NCBI RefSeq assembly: GCF_018691265.1
Contig: NW_024881316.1
Coordinates: forward strand, 24,033,819-24,097,818
Source: Tyto alba
Taxonomy: Eukaryota; Chordata; Aves; Strigiformes; Tytonidae
Direction: 5' to 3'
Length of the DNA: 64,000 bases
A program made the translations under genes and the position numbers. This document shows, in pieces, positions 12,094 through 26,900 of the stretch (its first letter is position 1; the number at the start of each line of letters is the position of its first letter). The notes beneath the pieces are model-generated. The model did no database searches. It was not told the origin of the DNA and saw only the letters and a list, made by a program, of their open reading frames with translations.

Positions 12094-12169
12094 AAAAAAA
12101 AAAAAAAAAAGATTTCTTAGATTATTTAGGTTGGTTGGGTTTTTTTTGTTTGTTTTTTTTTTTTTTTTC
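12094..12169. repeat. A17 run followed by T/G-rich low-complexity tract
   Basis: Seventeen A at 12094-12110, then a T/G-only tract at about 12129-12169 that includes 18 T. Low complexity, with no retroelement body recognised beside it. Confidence 0.75.
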
Positions 12170-15100
12170 TGTTGGTAAGAGTCAGAGTTTTATTATCTTT
12201 TCAGCTGGATGGCTGGATTTTAAATAATCTGTCTCTGTTTTTTTGTTTTTTCTATTTAATAACCACAGACTGTATTTTATTATACTGCCATGGTGCTCAG
12301 AGTCTTCAGTGGTTTTTATTTTCTGTGTCATAAATAAATTAAATCACCAGTAGAGTATTAAACATCAGAAACATACAAGCAAAGAATGCTTTTGAAACCA
12401 ATATCAATTTGGACACAAAAACTGATAAAACTAAATTATATTGGCTTCTGAGTACAATAAACATGTTTACCAGTTATGCTGTGGTTAAAAGAGTAGTTAC
12501 AGATTTCTTTAATAGAAGGCAACTTAAATCTCATTAAGAAAGCTGCAAACAATTAATGAAATATATTTACTATTGTTATAAGTATTCTAAATGCTGCAGG
12601 ACTCATAAAGTTAGCCAAAAATCCCTTCTTGTTTGATCTGAAAAGCAAGAGATTTAATTGAAAATGTGAAGTTTCTCCATAAGGTCGTACAAAATCTGAT
12701 GAACTCCTGCTTTCCAGGATAATACTTTCTGTAGAAACTTTTTAAACGACACAAGTTCCAAAATACCTTCAGTTTATCACATACATTCTGTACCTTTTAT
12801 GTCTACCAGGTCTTTAATACTTGCTGCAGGATTAAAAATGTTTCCAAACACTAAAATCCTCAACTCAAATTTCTAGAATTTACACCCTGGAATTTAGTTG
12901 TAGTAGTAATAAAATTACTTTTCATTAATTATTTGACAGATACAGAGGTGTTCAATTCTGAGATCTTTTTCCCTAAGAGTAATGTGTCCACAACTCTAAA
13001 TACATTATTTGTTGCTCTTGCTCCTGAAATAGCAGACTAGAAAAAAATTAAACCTCTGCTTATTGAAATTGTGGTTCTCATCCCTACGAAAGTTACATAT
13101 TATATTTGTATTACTTTTAAGTTATCATTGTATGCCTTGATTTACCCAGAGTATCTGGAGTCAGCTGAATTTAAAATGCCAATATTATAAAGGAAAATGG
13201 GAAATGTTCTGATTTCCTAAGCATTAGTCAAGGCCCTGATACTGCAAAAATTTTCCTTGTGTGTCCTGAGAAATTCCCTCAGTAAATATGTCACAGATCA
13301 TTTCATCAATGGCCCTAACACCCATGGGATTGAGACTTTGATTTCACGAAACGTCTTTGATTTCAAGAGGACTTCTTGCAGTGCCTGAGTAGAAGTCTTT
13401 GAAGGCTCAGTGTCAGATATGTCCTAGCCTGATCCTGCCGTGCTTCCCCAGACAAAAACTCTCTCTGGGAGAATTCAAGTTTCCACTGAATATCTTACCT
13501 TGACTGGGAAGTTTCTAATATTTGTCTCATTTTGTTGAGAAGTCAATGTTGCCTTATGAAAGTAATTTTGAGAGATTAAGTGTATCCTATGTTTCTAAAC
13601 TGTGAAAACTGGGGGTGACATGCTTTATTTTTCTAGTGACTGATTAATAGACACCATTAACATATAAAAAAATACTGTGTAAATACCAGGTTTTCTGGCC
13701 TTTGTAAAATTAAAATGTGTCTCAGCTCTAAGTGAGTCTAAATCCTAATTGATTTTAAATGCCCTACCATATATGTTGGATATTGTGGTTTATCACACAT
13801 TCCACCGTGTAATGTGCGTAAGAAATATTGATGACCTATATAGATTAGCTTCAACATTTTTATTAAACAATCCTATGTTTCAGTATAATTAACACAAAAA
13901 TGAAATAAATCATGAAAACAAGTAACCATTTTACATGATTTATGCAGTATAAGATCATGACAGATGAGGGCAAGCTCTTTTAATGTACAATGGAGAAAAA
14001 TATGCAGTGATAAGTGAATGCTAACACTCTACCTTAAAATCAATAAATGCTGATGTAGCACAGTAATAACTCAACTGGTTTTAGATTTGAAGTCTCAGTC
14101 AACCTGCATCAAATTAATCTGGTCTGGAAATCGTATTCACCATGTTCATACTTGTACACCATTAATTACATAAAGTGTAATTATAAAGCTTTATTAATCA
14201 CCATGATATTTTAAATTGAAACTTTTGTATATAGTTGTAGCCAGTTATAATAATTTAAGACATATATATTAAAACAAGAAATATGTAGCTGAGATATTCA
14301 ATAAGCATAAGATTGAAAAGGCTGAATAAGATTTAAAAGTAAAGTAAAAAAAATAGACAAGGATGAATAATTTTATATTAAAGAATAAAAATTGAAACTT
14401 AAATGCTAATTTTTATAAAATTCAACCTGTCAGAGTTGCAAATACCTCACTTTCAAAAACAAATTTAAAAAATAATCATCAAGGGAACTGCAATTATAAT
14501 TCTGTCAAGCAACCAGGGAGAAAAACAAGACTGCCTTTACTTCTGAAATTAAAATTGTAAACACCTTCTCTTTATGCCAGAATTTATACCAGAATTTCCA
14601 TCTATTTCTTTCTTGAAAGATACGACAAGACAGAGACTATGTCTTGTCCTGTATTTTGTATAAGACTGTGTGCTTTGGCAGCTCTCCATAAATATTGATG
14701 AGTGTAACAGAAGAGTTAACTGGGGTTGGTCCAGCAGTCAAAGAATAAATCCTCCACTAAATACACTGGGGTTTTCAAAGATCTGATTATATCACCTACA
14801 AGTTCAGGACTTTGTTTTCCTCACTGGATGTTTTTTTATCCTGTTATATTTTATTATATTGTTGCAAAGCCCTGGCTGTTTAGAGTTCTGGCATCTTCTT
14901 TTTGGCCAGTCTCCCAAAATGACATATATAGGATACCCTGTTCCTCAGAGAACAGACAAATAATACTCATGTAGTCCTACTCACTTTTCTGCTCACTCAA
15001 AATTTAGTTAGGGAAGGACTTTGTTAAGATAAATGTTAGTGTTCCCACTCTTCACCTCTTACCAAAAGAGGGGAATTGAATAAAAAAAATGCTCATGACT

Positions 15101-17919
15101 GAGGCTTGGAGAAACAGCAGCACTTTTATAAACTACATTTAAAAATTTCAAGGGCTGAATTTTCCATTAGCATCAAAGTGTTCATTAAATCCACTATACT
15201 TAAGTGTTCCTTCTCATGCAATTCAAATGGTCTGTATATTCATTTGTTTACAATACATCTGTAAATTTTTCCCTAAAGAGATTGCTGCATTTGCTAAGCA
15301 ACTCTGTTTTCTTTATCCATATTTTTCTATTAATTGATATGAAATTTCTCTAAGATAGGAGATAAAAATATGCAAGTTTTGTGGCTTTCTGTTATGTTTT
15401 CCTTCTTAGCATATGAATTTAATTTCAAAAACTCAGATGTGAAGATCACTACAAAATCTGTGGCCCTGACCTACACATGCTAATTTAAAGGAGGATACAA
15501 TATTACGGAGATTTTTTAAGTAACCGATATACCCCAGAAAGATAACTTTTCTTCTTCACACACAATGTGATTCTGCAACCCTAATTATAATAATGCTCAA
15601 ACCACATGTGTTGTGATCAGTTCTTAAATCAGATGCTGAAATCAAAGGAAATTTAGCCTGTTTGAGGCATAGAGGACTGTTCATATTTCTCCAGCATCTC
15701 TAGTCCAAGTTTGTACACTGTCTTAAAGATTATGTTCTTCTTTAAAACCTGAATTACTAAGGAAATACATAACTTCACAAGATTTACGGCCCATTGTGTT
15801 TATCGAAGAATGCTAACATGGAAGAGAACAACTTTTATACAGATACTTTGAGAAAACTACAGTACATCAATCCACACCGAATACCTGTACAAATGTATTT
15901 TCATTACACATGAAAAAGAAAGGATTCCTAACTGCAGTCAGACCTTGAGCATATATAGTAGCTAGTTTCTTGAATTAAACTAATTCAGTCTCTACAGCCT
16001 TCCACTCACAGCTAACATATCATCAGTGAGGGATATGGAGTGCTAAGCTATAAAATGCTAGGAGCTGTGGAAGGGGAGCTGGGTTTGAAGGATACACACA
16101 AAAAGGCCTCAGGATCATTAACTTCTCTCCTCAAAGCTTAGGAATGAGCACACTTTCTTTCTTTCTTTTCCACTGGATTTCAGATGTTGCTGTCTTAATT
16201 TTAACCTTACGTGAATTTCCTTGGCTGTGGTACAGTTTTAGTCCATAAAATGCAGGCTTCTAATGAAAATATTGACACAGCCTTAACTGAAGTGACGGAA
16301 ATAGTGCTATTATCTTGCCTTGGACAGAGGGATGCTATTACAGAGATAAAACTTGTTAAATAACAAATAAACCCCATGCCTTTATTTGTGGAGTTGGATC
16401 AATACTGAGAAAAAATGAGAAAACATTTGTAAAGTTCTTTTGAATGACAACCCAAAGTCAATAAGATGATATTTTTCACTCTTTTACACAAAATTTACAA
16501 CAAATTAGATCAAGCAGGTCTCATTTAATCTTCACTCAACGTAGACCTCAGTGGCATCTTGAAATCCTAACAGTTTTTTTCACTTAATAAAATTTTAGTC
16601 ACATAATCAATGAGCTGAAATAATTTATTGTGACCTAGGTATGTAATCAAGTATTACAAATAGCTATTAACGATTAAATAATTTTCTATGGTAAAATTAA
16701 ATATTAAGACAGTTTTTTGCAAAATAATGTTATTTATTTCTAGAACAAAAGAACTTTACCCACGGGATGACATTCCCTAAAAATCCTCACTGAATCCTTA
16801 CAATTCATCAGGCAGTTTTAAACAATTTTTGTGTGACGACAGAGCAGGTTGTTAAGGATTGTTTTTGATTTTGAGCAAGAAATATTCTCCATATTCATTT
16901 TTGGAATTACACTACATTTGTTGTTTTATATTGGAATATTTTATATTTCCTTTGAAATGTCTTATGTTACATGAACCTTATGAACTATATAGCTCTACCT
17001 CAAAATAGGTTTGTGTGTGATCCATAAATATCATCTAACAAAATAGTGTTTTTATAACTGTCAATTAATTTTTTTGCCAAAGTTAACACTTTAAATCCAA
17101 GTAAATTATTGTATCTACTCAGCCAAAAAAATGTCAAGCTCTCCATTAACTGGGATATAAAACTGTCTGACATTCCTTGCCGACAGATTTGAAAGAAATT
17201 GCAGATAACTGAAGAGAAACTGATTTAGCAGATGGTTAGACGTGCATGGTGAAAAGCTATATATATGTATGGATATATAAAAATATATATTATTATTAAT
17301 ATTTTTCCCATTGGGAAGAACGGCTGACCCAGTTCCGCTTCTTCTTTAGAAAGTGCTCCTTTCCAGACTAAACACAGACTTTGGGTGGGGTTGTGGGGAT
17401 TGTATGTATTGTACAGTACATATTTTCCCAGGAAAACACAATCTTGGAGTGACTCTGGCTAGCCATGAAAGAGAAATAGGGAGGCTTGTGGAGACGCCTC
17501 TGTGCAGAGAATATTAGGGGAGGAATCTGCCTGCGATGGAGTAGATGGAAAGCCTCTTGGTTTTCTTCCTAAACCCCGTGTTGTTTGCGTTAATGGGAGG
17601 ACAACTTTGGCACGTATGTGATCTCCCACAATTATTGCTCCTGTTATTATTTTCTCTGTATGTTAAATTATGCAAAGAATTTTACCATGTCTACCTGTCT
17701 ACTTACTGCCTAAATTATGGAGGTAATTATGACATGGGTGGTTCCTTTTTCTTCTCTTTTTAGACATGGCAATTTCTTTCAGCTTACCCACAAACTAATA
17801 GAGTTTCACAGCAAATTGATTGATTACAGTCTGATCATTCTAGGTGTCATCTGGTGTTTCCACATAACTGAGAACGAACAGTTTATGAAGTGCCAATTGC
17901 AGCCTCCAGCTAAAGAAAG

Positions 17920-18300
17920 GCTCCCCAGGGCTTCAGGAGAGTTCTGGCGGCTACCAGACTTTATAATTATTTCCCACACTTTTCCCCATCCTCTCCTACT
18001 TGTCCTGTCCCTTGTCTCTAACCCCCGCCGTCTAGGCAGGGTCACTGAACTTTAATTTTATGTCAGTGGTATTTGGCTGCAGAAGGGATTAAAGGCCGAG
18101 AAGCGTTGAGACTAGGCGACAGCGCGGGAGATGGAGAGGGAAGGAATGAGAGCAGGCATGAGAGAAAAATGGCAAAACACAGACCAAGCCTTACAGGGAG
18201 GACAGCTCTCTTCTTCTCAGTAGGCAATGGCCAGTGTGCGGGGCTGAACACAGACCTGCTGGGCATGGGAAAAGTTCACAACAGAAAAGCAGATTCTGCA
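17920..18300. other. CpG-bearing GC-richer patch within intron 1
   Basis: Within an AT-rich intron, about seven CpG dinucleotides cluster between 18020 and 18140 (for example GCCGTC, GGCCGAG, AAGCGTTG, GGCGACAGCGCGGG). No open frame here has recognisable similarity. A conserved regulatory element or an old retroelement are both possible; I cannot tell which. Confidence 0.3.
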
Positions 18301-19564
18301 GGAACTGGTATTACTGGGAGAGTTAGTCCTGCTCCTCTGTGCCTCACATGGAGAGTGATGTTGTAGCACCGAGAGCATTTCCTACACCAGTAAGGTTACA
18401 AAAGTGAAGGAAAGTTTATCGCAGTAGGGAGAAGAAGGTGCAGGCTGACAGAGAAAGGGCAAAGAACATGATAAAGATAGATAATGTGCAAATGAAAGAG
18501 AAAATTAGTCCAGGTATGGGTTTCTTCTCCTAGTAAGCCTTGCAGGTGAAGGGAGCAGTTTTCTTCTCAATCCCTCATGGCTGAGAAACTACCTCAACCT
18601 CACCAGGCACTTGGATCCCCAGGCAAAACTTTTCATCCTTGCAAAATAAAATGCAACTCCCCCCACCCTTCAGTATGTGTATGCGGGGAGTACACAGACT
18701 GGCTACTAACATTTGCAGCCATAAATAATGTAGAAGCTAGCTTTTAAAAACCGCAGGTTAAAGGATGAGGGCTGCCATGACGCACACAGCGAGGTTGAGA
18801 TCAGAGGAGCAGCTAAAAGGGGTTGGGAGAAACAATGAATCCCCTTGTTCTGAGTCATATTTATGAGTGCTTCATTGCACCTAAAGTTCATATTTTATTG
18901 GCTAGGCCATGGGGTTTCCCCATTTGCTCATCTCTTAAAATAACACCCTTGGTTAAGATTTCCTATAAAACACAGAAATGCTACAGCAGACAGAACTTGT
19001 CAACCCTGACAACTACATTATTTAAGTTTGTGGGTGGGGTACACCAAGCAGGAGCTGTTTTGTGTTTTGTACTGAATTATAAATTTGTTTCTATGTAAAA
19101 AAATTACTATGAAACAAGTACAAAATGAGAGCTTTCACAGCTCAGCTCTCCACTCAGAAACTTCCCACTATTATTGAGATATGCTCCAAAAGTGCCCAGC
19201 TCTTTTTAAATAATTTATCCGGTGCAATAAATCGAGAACCTGGCTTTATCAACCACTATTACACAACTCAATGGCATATGTGGTACCTTGGCAGAATGTG
19301 GCTTTACTTTTTGTCCCACTGTTATTCAGGGCAAACTGAGACAACAATTATTAATGAATCAGAGCCTAGAAAACTGATCAAGACAGCTAGTGATGGTACA
19401 TAATATAGCTGACAACCAGTGGCTTTGCAGAAGTAGAATTCTACCTAATTCTCTTTTTGGAGGAGAATCAGGAGAAGGTAGGAATTTTAATAGCTGAAAT
19501 TTCTGTTAGGTTTATCTTTATCTGACTTAGAAATATTAGCCAGCCAGACCCCATGAGAATTTAA

Positions 19565-19601
19565 GGGTCTTTTCCAACCTGAATGATTCTGCGGTTCTAT
19601 C
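19565..19601 (+). mobile_element. CR1 LINE, 3' terminal scrap
   Basis: GGTCTTTTCCAACCTGAATG followed by ATTCTGCGGTTCTAT matches the conserved CR1 3' end (a CCTTCCAACC-type stretch, then the ATTCTATG-like terminal octamer repeats) in the sense direction. Only the last 40 or so bases are clear; the upstream part is too diverged to bound. Confidence 0.65.
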
Positions 19602-22600
19602 CCATTGTAGACTGCCTATCAAATGAAATTACTGTTCTCCTAATTCTCTTGTATTTGACTGTACTCAAATTAATGAAGCTATATTGATATTATCTGGAAA
19701 AACTGTACCCATAATCCAGAGTAATTATTATAAATTTATAACGATTTTTCTAGGCATTTCCATTGAAATCATGCCTTTTTTAAAAATGAGGGGGAAATAT
19801 TCAACTATAAGATACTGCAAAATACTTTCTGAAAGATGCTGTGTTGGACTTTTATGATATGGATTGCATCGTGTTTGGAGGTAGATGTGTTAAACTATGT
19901 CCTGAAAACCCTAAACTACAGAAGATGAAAGAGAAGTGACACTGAATGCTTTGAGTCTGATTTTGGAGCAGCAGGTGGATGGCACCTGATGGCACCTGGT
20001 GACTGCAGCCATGGGATTCTAGTTGCATGGTTTGCAAAAATGTTAGCTGAGAAATCAAAAGAGTGGGTGAATAGTAGTGTGGATGATAAAACCATGGGAG
20101 CAAGAGCAAGCCCAGTATACAACCCCATAACAGCTCTAGTCTTTGTGGTGATTTATGATGGCTGAGATCCAGCAGGAACTTTGGGAAAGGTTGTTCCCAA
20201 GGTTACCTCAGCTGAGGTATCTGTCAATAACTACAAGTCATAACATGCTAGTGATCCCGAAGGTTAATCTCTTACTCCTGACCAGGCTACCTTGCTGACT
20301 TGCACATGAAATGTATGCAAAAATTTTGCAGTGAGTCTGTCCTGGCCCCAGCCTAGCCTAAACCTGAAAGACAGTGAAATGTCTGAGCAGTCAAATAGGA
20401 AAAACCTGCAGACCCTCAGACCGAGAATGAAAACAGTGTGCTTGCTTTCCAATCCATAAAATGAAGATGAGCAAATACTTCTGTGTTCATTTTCCCTTCT
20501 GTGCACTCTCATTCTTTGACCTTGCAGAGTACTAAAATAGCTTTCTTCTTGTGCAGCCTTTTTTTACTCTGTCTGTGAACTCTGTAAAATGCCTCACTTC
20601 TGAGCCTCACAACACCTTGTGTTTCTTCATGGTGATCTCAAGTGTTATCTTAGAAACATCTAAAAAAACCCCTTCTATAAAAGCAACAAGTCTGTTTACT
20701 GTTATTAAAACAGTTTTACAAAATAATGAAAAAGAAACACTGGAATAAAAGCACCAAAACTGAGATTTCAGATCTGGTGCAATGGAGAGAGAATGTGTGG
20801 TTAGTTTAGCTCTTGTCCTCAGAATACAGATTTGTGCCTCTCTGAGGCATGTGTGCATGTGTATCAGTCTGTGTTCATGGCTTTGTGTATGTACTATAGA
20901 AAGCATGTAAATATCTTCAGTTTTAGTCATTGGGATTTTTTCCCCCTTAAATCATAATATTCTTTCCCATCAATAGTATGTGGCTTTAGCAGCCCTGACC
21001 TTTCAAGCTGCCTGTTTGGGCCAGTGTTTATCAGATGACCATTTGACCTCCTTGTTAATTGTACTTAATTACATCCTGTTGTAACATTTTGAAATAAGGA
21101 GGAGAGTTTATGGATCTGCTCCAAAGAGCTGAAGACTAAAACAGCAGCAGAATTCAGTGGTATGAGGTGCTGAGTAATCTCGTAGTGAGGTCAATAAGAG
21201 CTGTGCCTTGTCCAGTTGTTTGCAAAATTGGATCCTTAAACTGTTCCTTTTCCTTTTAGGATCTTGGTACTTCTGAGAATAAAATCATACAATTTTCTTT
21301 GTTCAGACAAGAGCTTCTCCTCTCTGATCTCAGCTTGGAGCTTTCTCCAAAAAGATCAAGGAAGGAGTGAGAGGCCTATCATCAGTACTGCAAGGGCTGA
21401 AGTTCACAATATGATGATATAAGAGACACAAGCAGCTGTTGCTACAAGTAATCTCACTGTGGTTTTCCAAAACTTCAGAGTTCCTGATGCTTCCCTAGAA
21501 TTACCAGCTCCCATGAGCTTTTTGAGACTTGTATATTTACTATGAGATTTTCTGTGCATTGATGATTTATGGGCGCATCTAAGTTTTCATTAAAGAGCAG
21601 CAATTACCCCCTGTAGTTGCAGAAAAACAAAAATGAAAACAAATCAACATCCAGAAACAGATGCAGTTCTTGAAAATGGGCACTCTAAAGGGCCAGAGAA
21701 CAACTTCAAACAGTTCTTATTTTATAATGCTTTACATATATCTGATGTCTTTTGAAACACATGGGGTTGACCATATTGCTTCTCTTCTCACTAAAGGTGA
21801 GATATTTATATGCTTCCTCCTATTGTTGTTGGTCCATATCTCACTTTACACAAACTTGATTTATAAGAACGTAGTAAACTTGATTTCCTAAAATGAATGA
21901 AGGCAAGAAGAAATAGAAGCTTTAAAACTATTAATATCAAGTGAAAATCCAGTCCCAAGATTTTAAGAATCACAAGACAAAAGAATACCATTTCAATTTT
22001 ATTTCATTAAAACACTGACTTATTGGGGAATTAAGTGCCACAAAGAATTATTTATCTGTAGTAGTAAACTGCATATAATTATTGTATTACTATAAATGGT
22101 TTATCATCCAGCATGCATCACATTCTAGATGAAAAAGACAAGTTACTTAGTGCTGTGTTGTGAGATTCTAGGCTGACCCAGTACTGCCCATGATTATCAC
22201 CATGAACTGAACAGTATTGTTGTGAAAACCAGAAGTCTGCAATAAGTTTTTCAGGCAGCAAAGGTTAAACCTACATTTCAACTATACACAATTACTTTTA
22301 CATAGTTAAATGTTTTTTACTTGTTGATTTAAGTCACAAGCTTATATGATTACAAATAAAACATATAATTGCTGAATATCATAGGTATTTAAAAGATCAT
22401 AATGCTTAAATCCTCTTTGGTGTTAAACAATAGTAAGTATAACTGAAATAAAATTAAATATGATGACTTGCAGGGAAGGCTAGTTTATTTTTCAGAATTT
22501 TGAGAGGTATGTTTAGTGCAACACAATATAGTATTGTTTATCAAAGTAGTTTAAAATTAGGTACTATTTCAGAATAAACTTCTTTCTTTTCTTTGATTCC

Positions 22601-22750
22601 TTGGTGTGCTCCTTTATTAATGTAATCTTATAGCTATTAACTATTGGTCTTCAAAAAGTAATATTTTTTTTCATCACTTCTTAAACTATTGAATTTATTG
22701 CTGTGTTTACTGAGGCTGTATATCATAATGAGATCACATTTACCAGGAGA

Positions 22751-22855
22751 TTAATTTATATATATATGTATATATATATTAATTTGAGTAAATATATTTA
22801 AATAATATTTTATAAAATGTATGTACCAGTATTTTTATATATGTATATATGATAA
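22751..22855. repeat. AT-rich low-complexity repeat
   Basis: An alternating TA-rich sequence with several ATATATATGTATATAT-like blocks. It can form cruciforms, but is best read as a degenerate dinucleotide microsatellite. Confidence 0.75.
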
Positions 22856-23891
22856 TAGAAAATCCAGAGACATTTTATGCTATGAAGTGAAAACCAAGTA
22901 GCTTGAGTTCATGTTGCATTTCACTGGGTCAGAATGGAGGGAGTAATGTCATTAAGATTAAGAATATATTGCCCCCATTTTGTTTTCCCAGCAGTTGTGT
23001 TTTGTTTTCTCTATATTTGTACATATTCCTTAGAAATGGAAAAATGTAAAGGATGTGCTTACCAGCACGTGTGTGTACAGGAGAAAACTAATGTAAAAGA
23101 GGTTTGTCACAGGACTCAAATCAATGAAACAGGTACACATGCGAACTGAAAACTTGTCTCCATGGGCACAGCTGCTGATTAAGTTATGACCTGTTCATCC
23201 TGTGTTTACATTGCCATCTGCTGCTGTACAGGAATGAAGCTTCGTTTATTAACATTATACCACCTTGGGTCAACAAGATTTACCGTGGACTCCACAGAAC
23301 CATGCTGCTTCAGGTAGGGAGTGTGCTGTCATCAAAATAGGAATGAAAGCAAGCCCCCAAAAGAGACTGTGATGCTTCCAGTTTCAGGGATGGGTAGCAG
23401 ATGATTTTAAATTACTGGAAAAAGAAAACCTGGACTATCACCAAAGATTAGGGCAGTAGTCACTTCTAGCCTTAGTAGAAACAAAGGTTTAAGACAAACA
23501 TCTGCAAAGGCAAAGGCTGATCAGTTACTGTAAAATACATGCCAAATATTCTTAATGGTGTTGTACCAAAAAGATTTCATTTGAAATAAAAGCACTATGT
23601 TAGTGGTCAGGTTCCCACTCCCTGATCATTCTTACCCTACGCTCAGAAGGACACCAAAATTTTGTCTGAGACACATCATCTCAACTATTAGGAGTGGAGA
23701 AAAGTCAGTATTATATCATATAATACAAGGTTCAGGAGATCATCTTTGTTGTTCCAGGCATGTGTTACAGCTATAGATACCTCTACAATCAGCCTCGGTA
23801 TTGTGTTTGTAAGTAATTTGGTGAAGAATATGAGATACGTACTCCCAGATGGAATAACAGTGAAAATGTAGGAATGATACAAGCATGCCCA

Positions 23892-23995
23892 CAGTCCTGG
23901 GCAACCAGCTCTAAGTGGCCCTGCCTGAGCAGGAACATTGAGGCAGATGACCTCCTGAGGTCCTTTCCAACCTCAACCGTTCTGTGACTCTGTGG
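23892..23995 (+). mobile_element. CR1 LINE, truncated 3' end
   Basis: It runs through GGCAACCAGCTCTAAGTGGC, CCTGCCTGAGCAGG, GATGACCTCCTGAGGTCC and TTTCCAACCTCAACCGTTCT, then GTGACTCTGTG. This is the standard order of the avian CR1 3' untranslated end in the sense orientation. The 5' part is missing, as is usual for CR1 insertions. Confidence 0.88.
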
Positions 23996-26900
23996 TAGAG
24001 GGATTACAGAGAAGGGAGATCTTACTCTTCTTTTATACTTTGACATCAATCATTGCTACTTTTTTTTTTTTTTTTTAATGATGTTTTTACTCAAACAACT
24101 ACTGTGTGAACAGTTCTGTGTGTTCAAAGTGTCCTGATTTTCATTCTACTTTCAAAATTGTTTTCTTGGGTTTTATGACATTTTGAGACTTCTGTGTCTG
24201 TCCAAAATAACCTACTTTGAAGGATGACCCCCTATTGTCATGTTACCTGGAGCTCATCTGAGATCTTTAGTGGAACAAATATTTCTTGTGAAGGCTGCTT
24301 TTCCTGTCCTCTGGCAGTTCAGGCTTAATGCAGAGATCTTTTAATTCACTTACAGTCTCTGAGTTTCTGTCCTGAGAGAGGGTTGAAATGTTCATTAAAT
24401 TTTATAAGGTTTAAGTTTCTTTCAGGAAAAATAAGTCCATGTGTCTTTTCCTTCTTGTTGAGGGGACTTACTCCGTATGAAGGGGCTATATGTGGGTGAA
24501 ATAATCTCTTCAAGAATAAATGATGATCAGATTAGAATACCAGAGCTGCAGAAGAGAGGATGTAGTTTGAATCAGTACAACATGCTGTTAAAATCACAGC
24601 CAGCTCCCAAACTGGATGTTAAAACCTGCTATCTGAAAATTCCACTCCTCATCATGGCTGCCCAGTCTCATGGCTGCTCTTCTTCTTCATCTTCCTCCTG
24701 TTTGCCCCTAGGTACGATGTTTGGGAGGGCCCATCCCTGCTATGCTCCTGGCCCCATAAACCTGTCTCTCAGCATGCCTTCTCAGGCTCTCCTAGGTAGC
24801 TCCTTCGTGTTGGCCAATAACAAGCATATACAGGGCAATCCTTCAAAATGAGGGCTAACAACTTATATAAAATGAAATTCCAATCTCTTTACTATTTTGA
24901 TTTTTAAGCTGATGGCTCAGTTAGTACAGCGATTAGCCCAGTATGCAACTGTGCACGCAAAATATAAATCTGAGGAACTCTGAATTCATTTGAGCCATGC
25001 TGACATACTAGCTAGCCACATGGTCTGTGATCAGCTATGTTTTGCAAATGTATTTAATATCCTATCTATAATATAGCATATCAAAATAATTTTTATTTTT
25101 TCATATGTAATAATTTTTCTACTCTCTAAATGAGATATTCTTGAGGGTTTCTTTCCTCATCATTGTTACAACTGGACTCGTTTTTATGGAACGTTTAGTC
25201 AGTGTTAATGGGTATGGATAATATAAAAATACTCAGATGTGAGCATTTAGGAAGCAGAAAATAGTGCCTATCTAGTTGTATCCAGTTCAGCACATAGACA
25301 CAACTTCCATGGAAGTTTTTCCAACAAATTCCACAGCGTGAAATGGATGGAGTTTATGACATGACGTGTGCATGGTAAATGGTGGAATGACTTGCCACCT
25401 CTGGGTGGAAGTGAGTGGAGGGTTAACATGAGCAGGAACTAAGGAGATGTGGGAAGATAGAATGGGCTTTAATGTTTAGCTTTTACTCCCCTGCCAGTTG
25501 CCCTATGATGATATATGCCCTTTTACCCTCCTCAAAAGTTATGTTCCATCTGTATACTTTTACAGTGTCAAAACAGTTATAACTTACACCTATTTTCTGA
25601 CCATTGGATCCCAGAGGTATAGCTTTTGTTCCTATTCAGTTGCAGCTGAACCCAAGAGGGATCTTTTTTTCTGTCATTTGTTAACCTTGAGGTTGTGTTG
25701 ATCTGACATCCTGACTTGCACACACAGTCAGAAACCTGGGAATAATTGTTAGTTTTCTTTCTGATGATCTGTGATTATAGAAAAACAAAATTAAATATGA
25801 GAAAAAATAATGGAAACCTATTGACAGATGGTATCAAAATGTACTGGCTTTGCCAAAGCCCAGGCAAAATAGACATCACTGAAAATGCAGACAAAATTAA
25901 TAACCTCAGGCATGGTAGTGTAAGGATTAGCTCATTTATCTATGCATTAGCTCATAACTACATAATACAGTGATCTTTTCTTTGGTCTGTTCTTTTCTTT
26001 CAAGCAAAGATTTATTTAACACTGATGAAAATAAACACAACTAAAAACCTAGTAGATACATATTTTTAACAGAGGCATTTGTGATTAGAGTGCATTTGTA
26101 ATACAGTGTGACTTATAACATTGAAGAAATCACAGGGCCCTTACTTACTACATTTGAAATAGCAAACTGCATGTTATTATTTCTTCATTGCCTTCTCCCA
26201 GACCCTTGGTTGTGACATTTCCCTCTTTTGGCACATGTTACTACTGAAAGCACAAAATACATCCAAAATAAGATGTGTTACTGTTACTCCTAGAATCTGT
26301 GATCAGCTTTAAAATTTATGGAAGAAGATTCAGCTGAGATTCATTCTACCACTCTTGGTAGAATTAAAAAGCACATGAATGCAGTGTATTTTCTGTTGTG
26401 CTTCGTAATAAAGTTGAACAATTGGAGTGAAAGTTTTGCATTTGGGAGGTTGAAGGGTGCTGTGCATAATACTGTTGAAACCAGAAGAAAAATTAGATTT
26501 TGAGGTATCACTTGTCAACTACTTTTTGTATTAAGATCATGATAATACCCAGATTTAGACTCTCATAATTCTGTTCACTTTCAAAACTCAATCTCTTTAT
26601 TCTGGTTTTTCACTCTTACTCTTGCATTGTCCAGGATCAAACCAACATAAGAAAAGTGGGGTGTTGCTTTTCCACTTGTTCTCTATGAACAACCGAAAGC
26701 CTTCCAGCATTTAATTATTATTGGAGAAGCTGCAGTGTAGCACTTGTTTTGACTAGTTAAGCAAGCGCAGTTGACTTGGAAGAAGAGTAAACAATGAAAA
26801 ACACATGCTTACCAATGACATTTTCAACAAAATATTGGCTATTGAATGAAAACCAGTAATTTCACTAAAATGTCTATTTCATCTCATATTTTAGTGTGAA

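Noticed and set aside
24477..24851. + strand 124-codon open frame with a Ser-rich run in intron 1
   Set aside because: The Ser run comes from a TCT/TCA/TCC simple stretch. No domain or splice context; read as chance.
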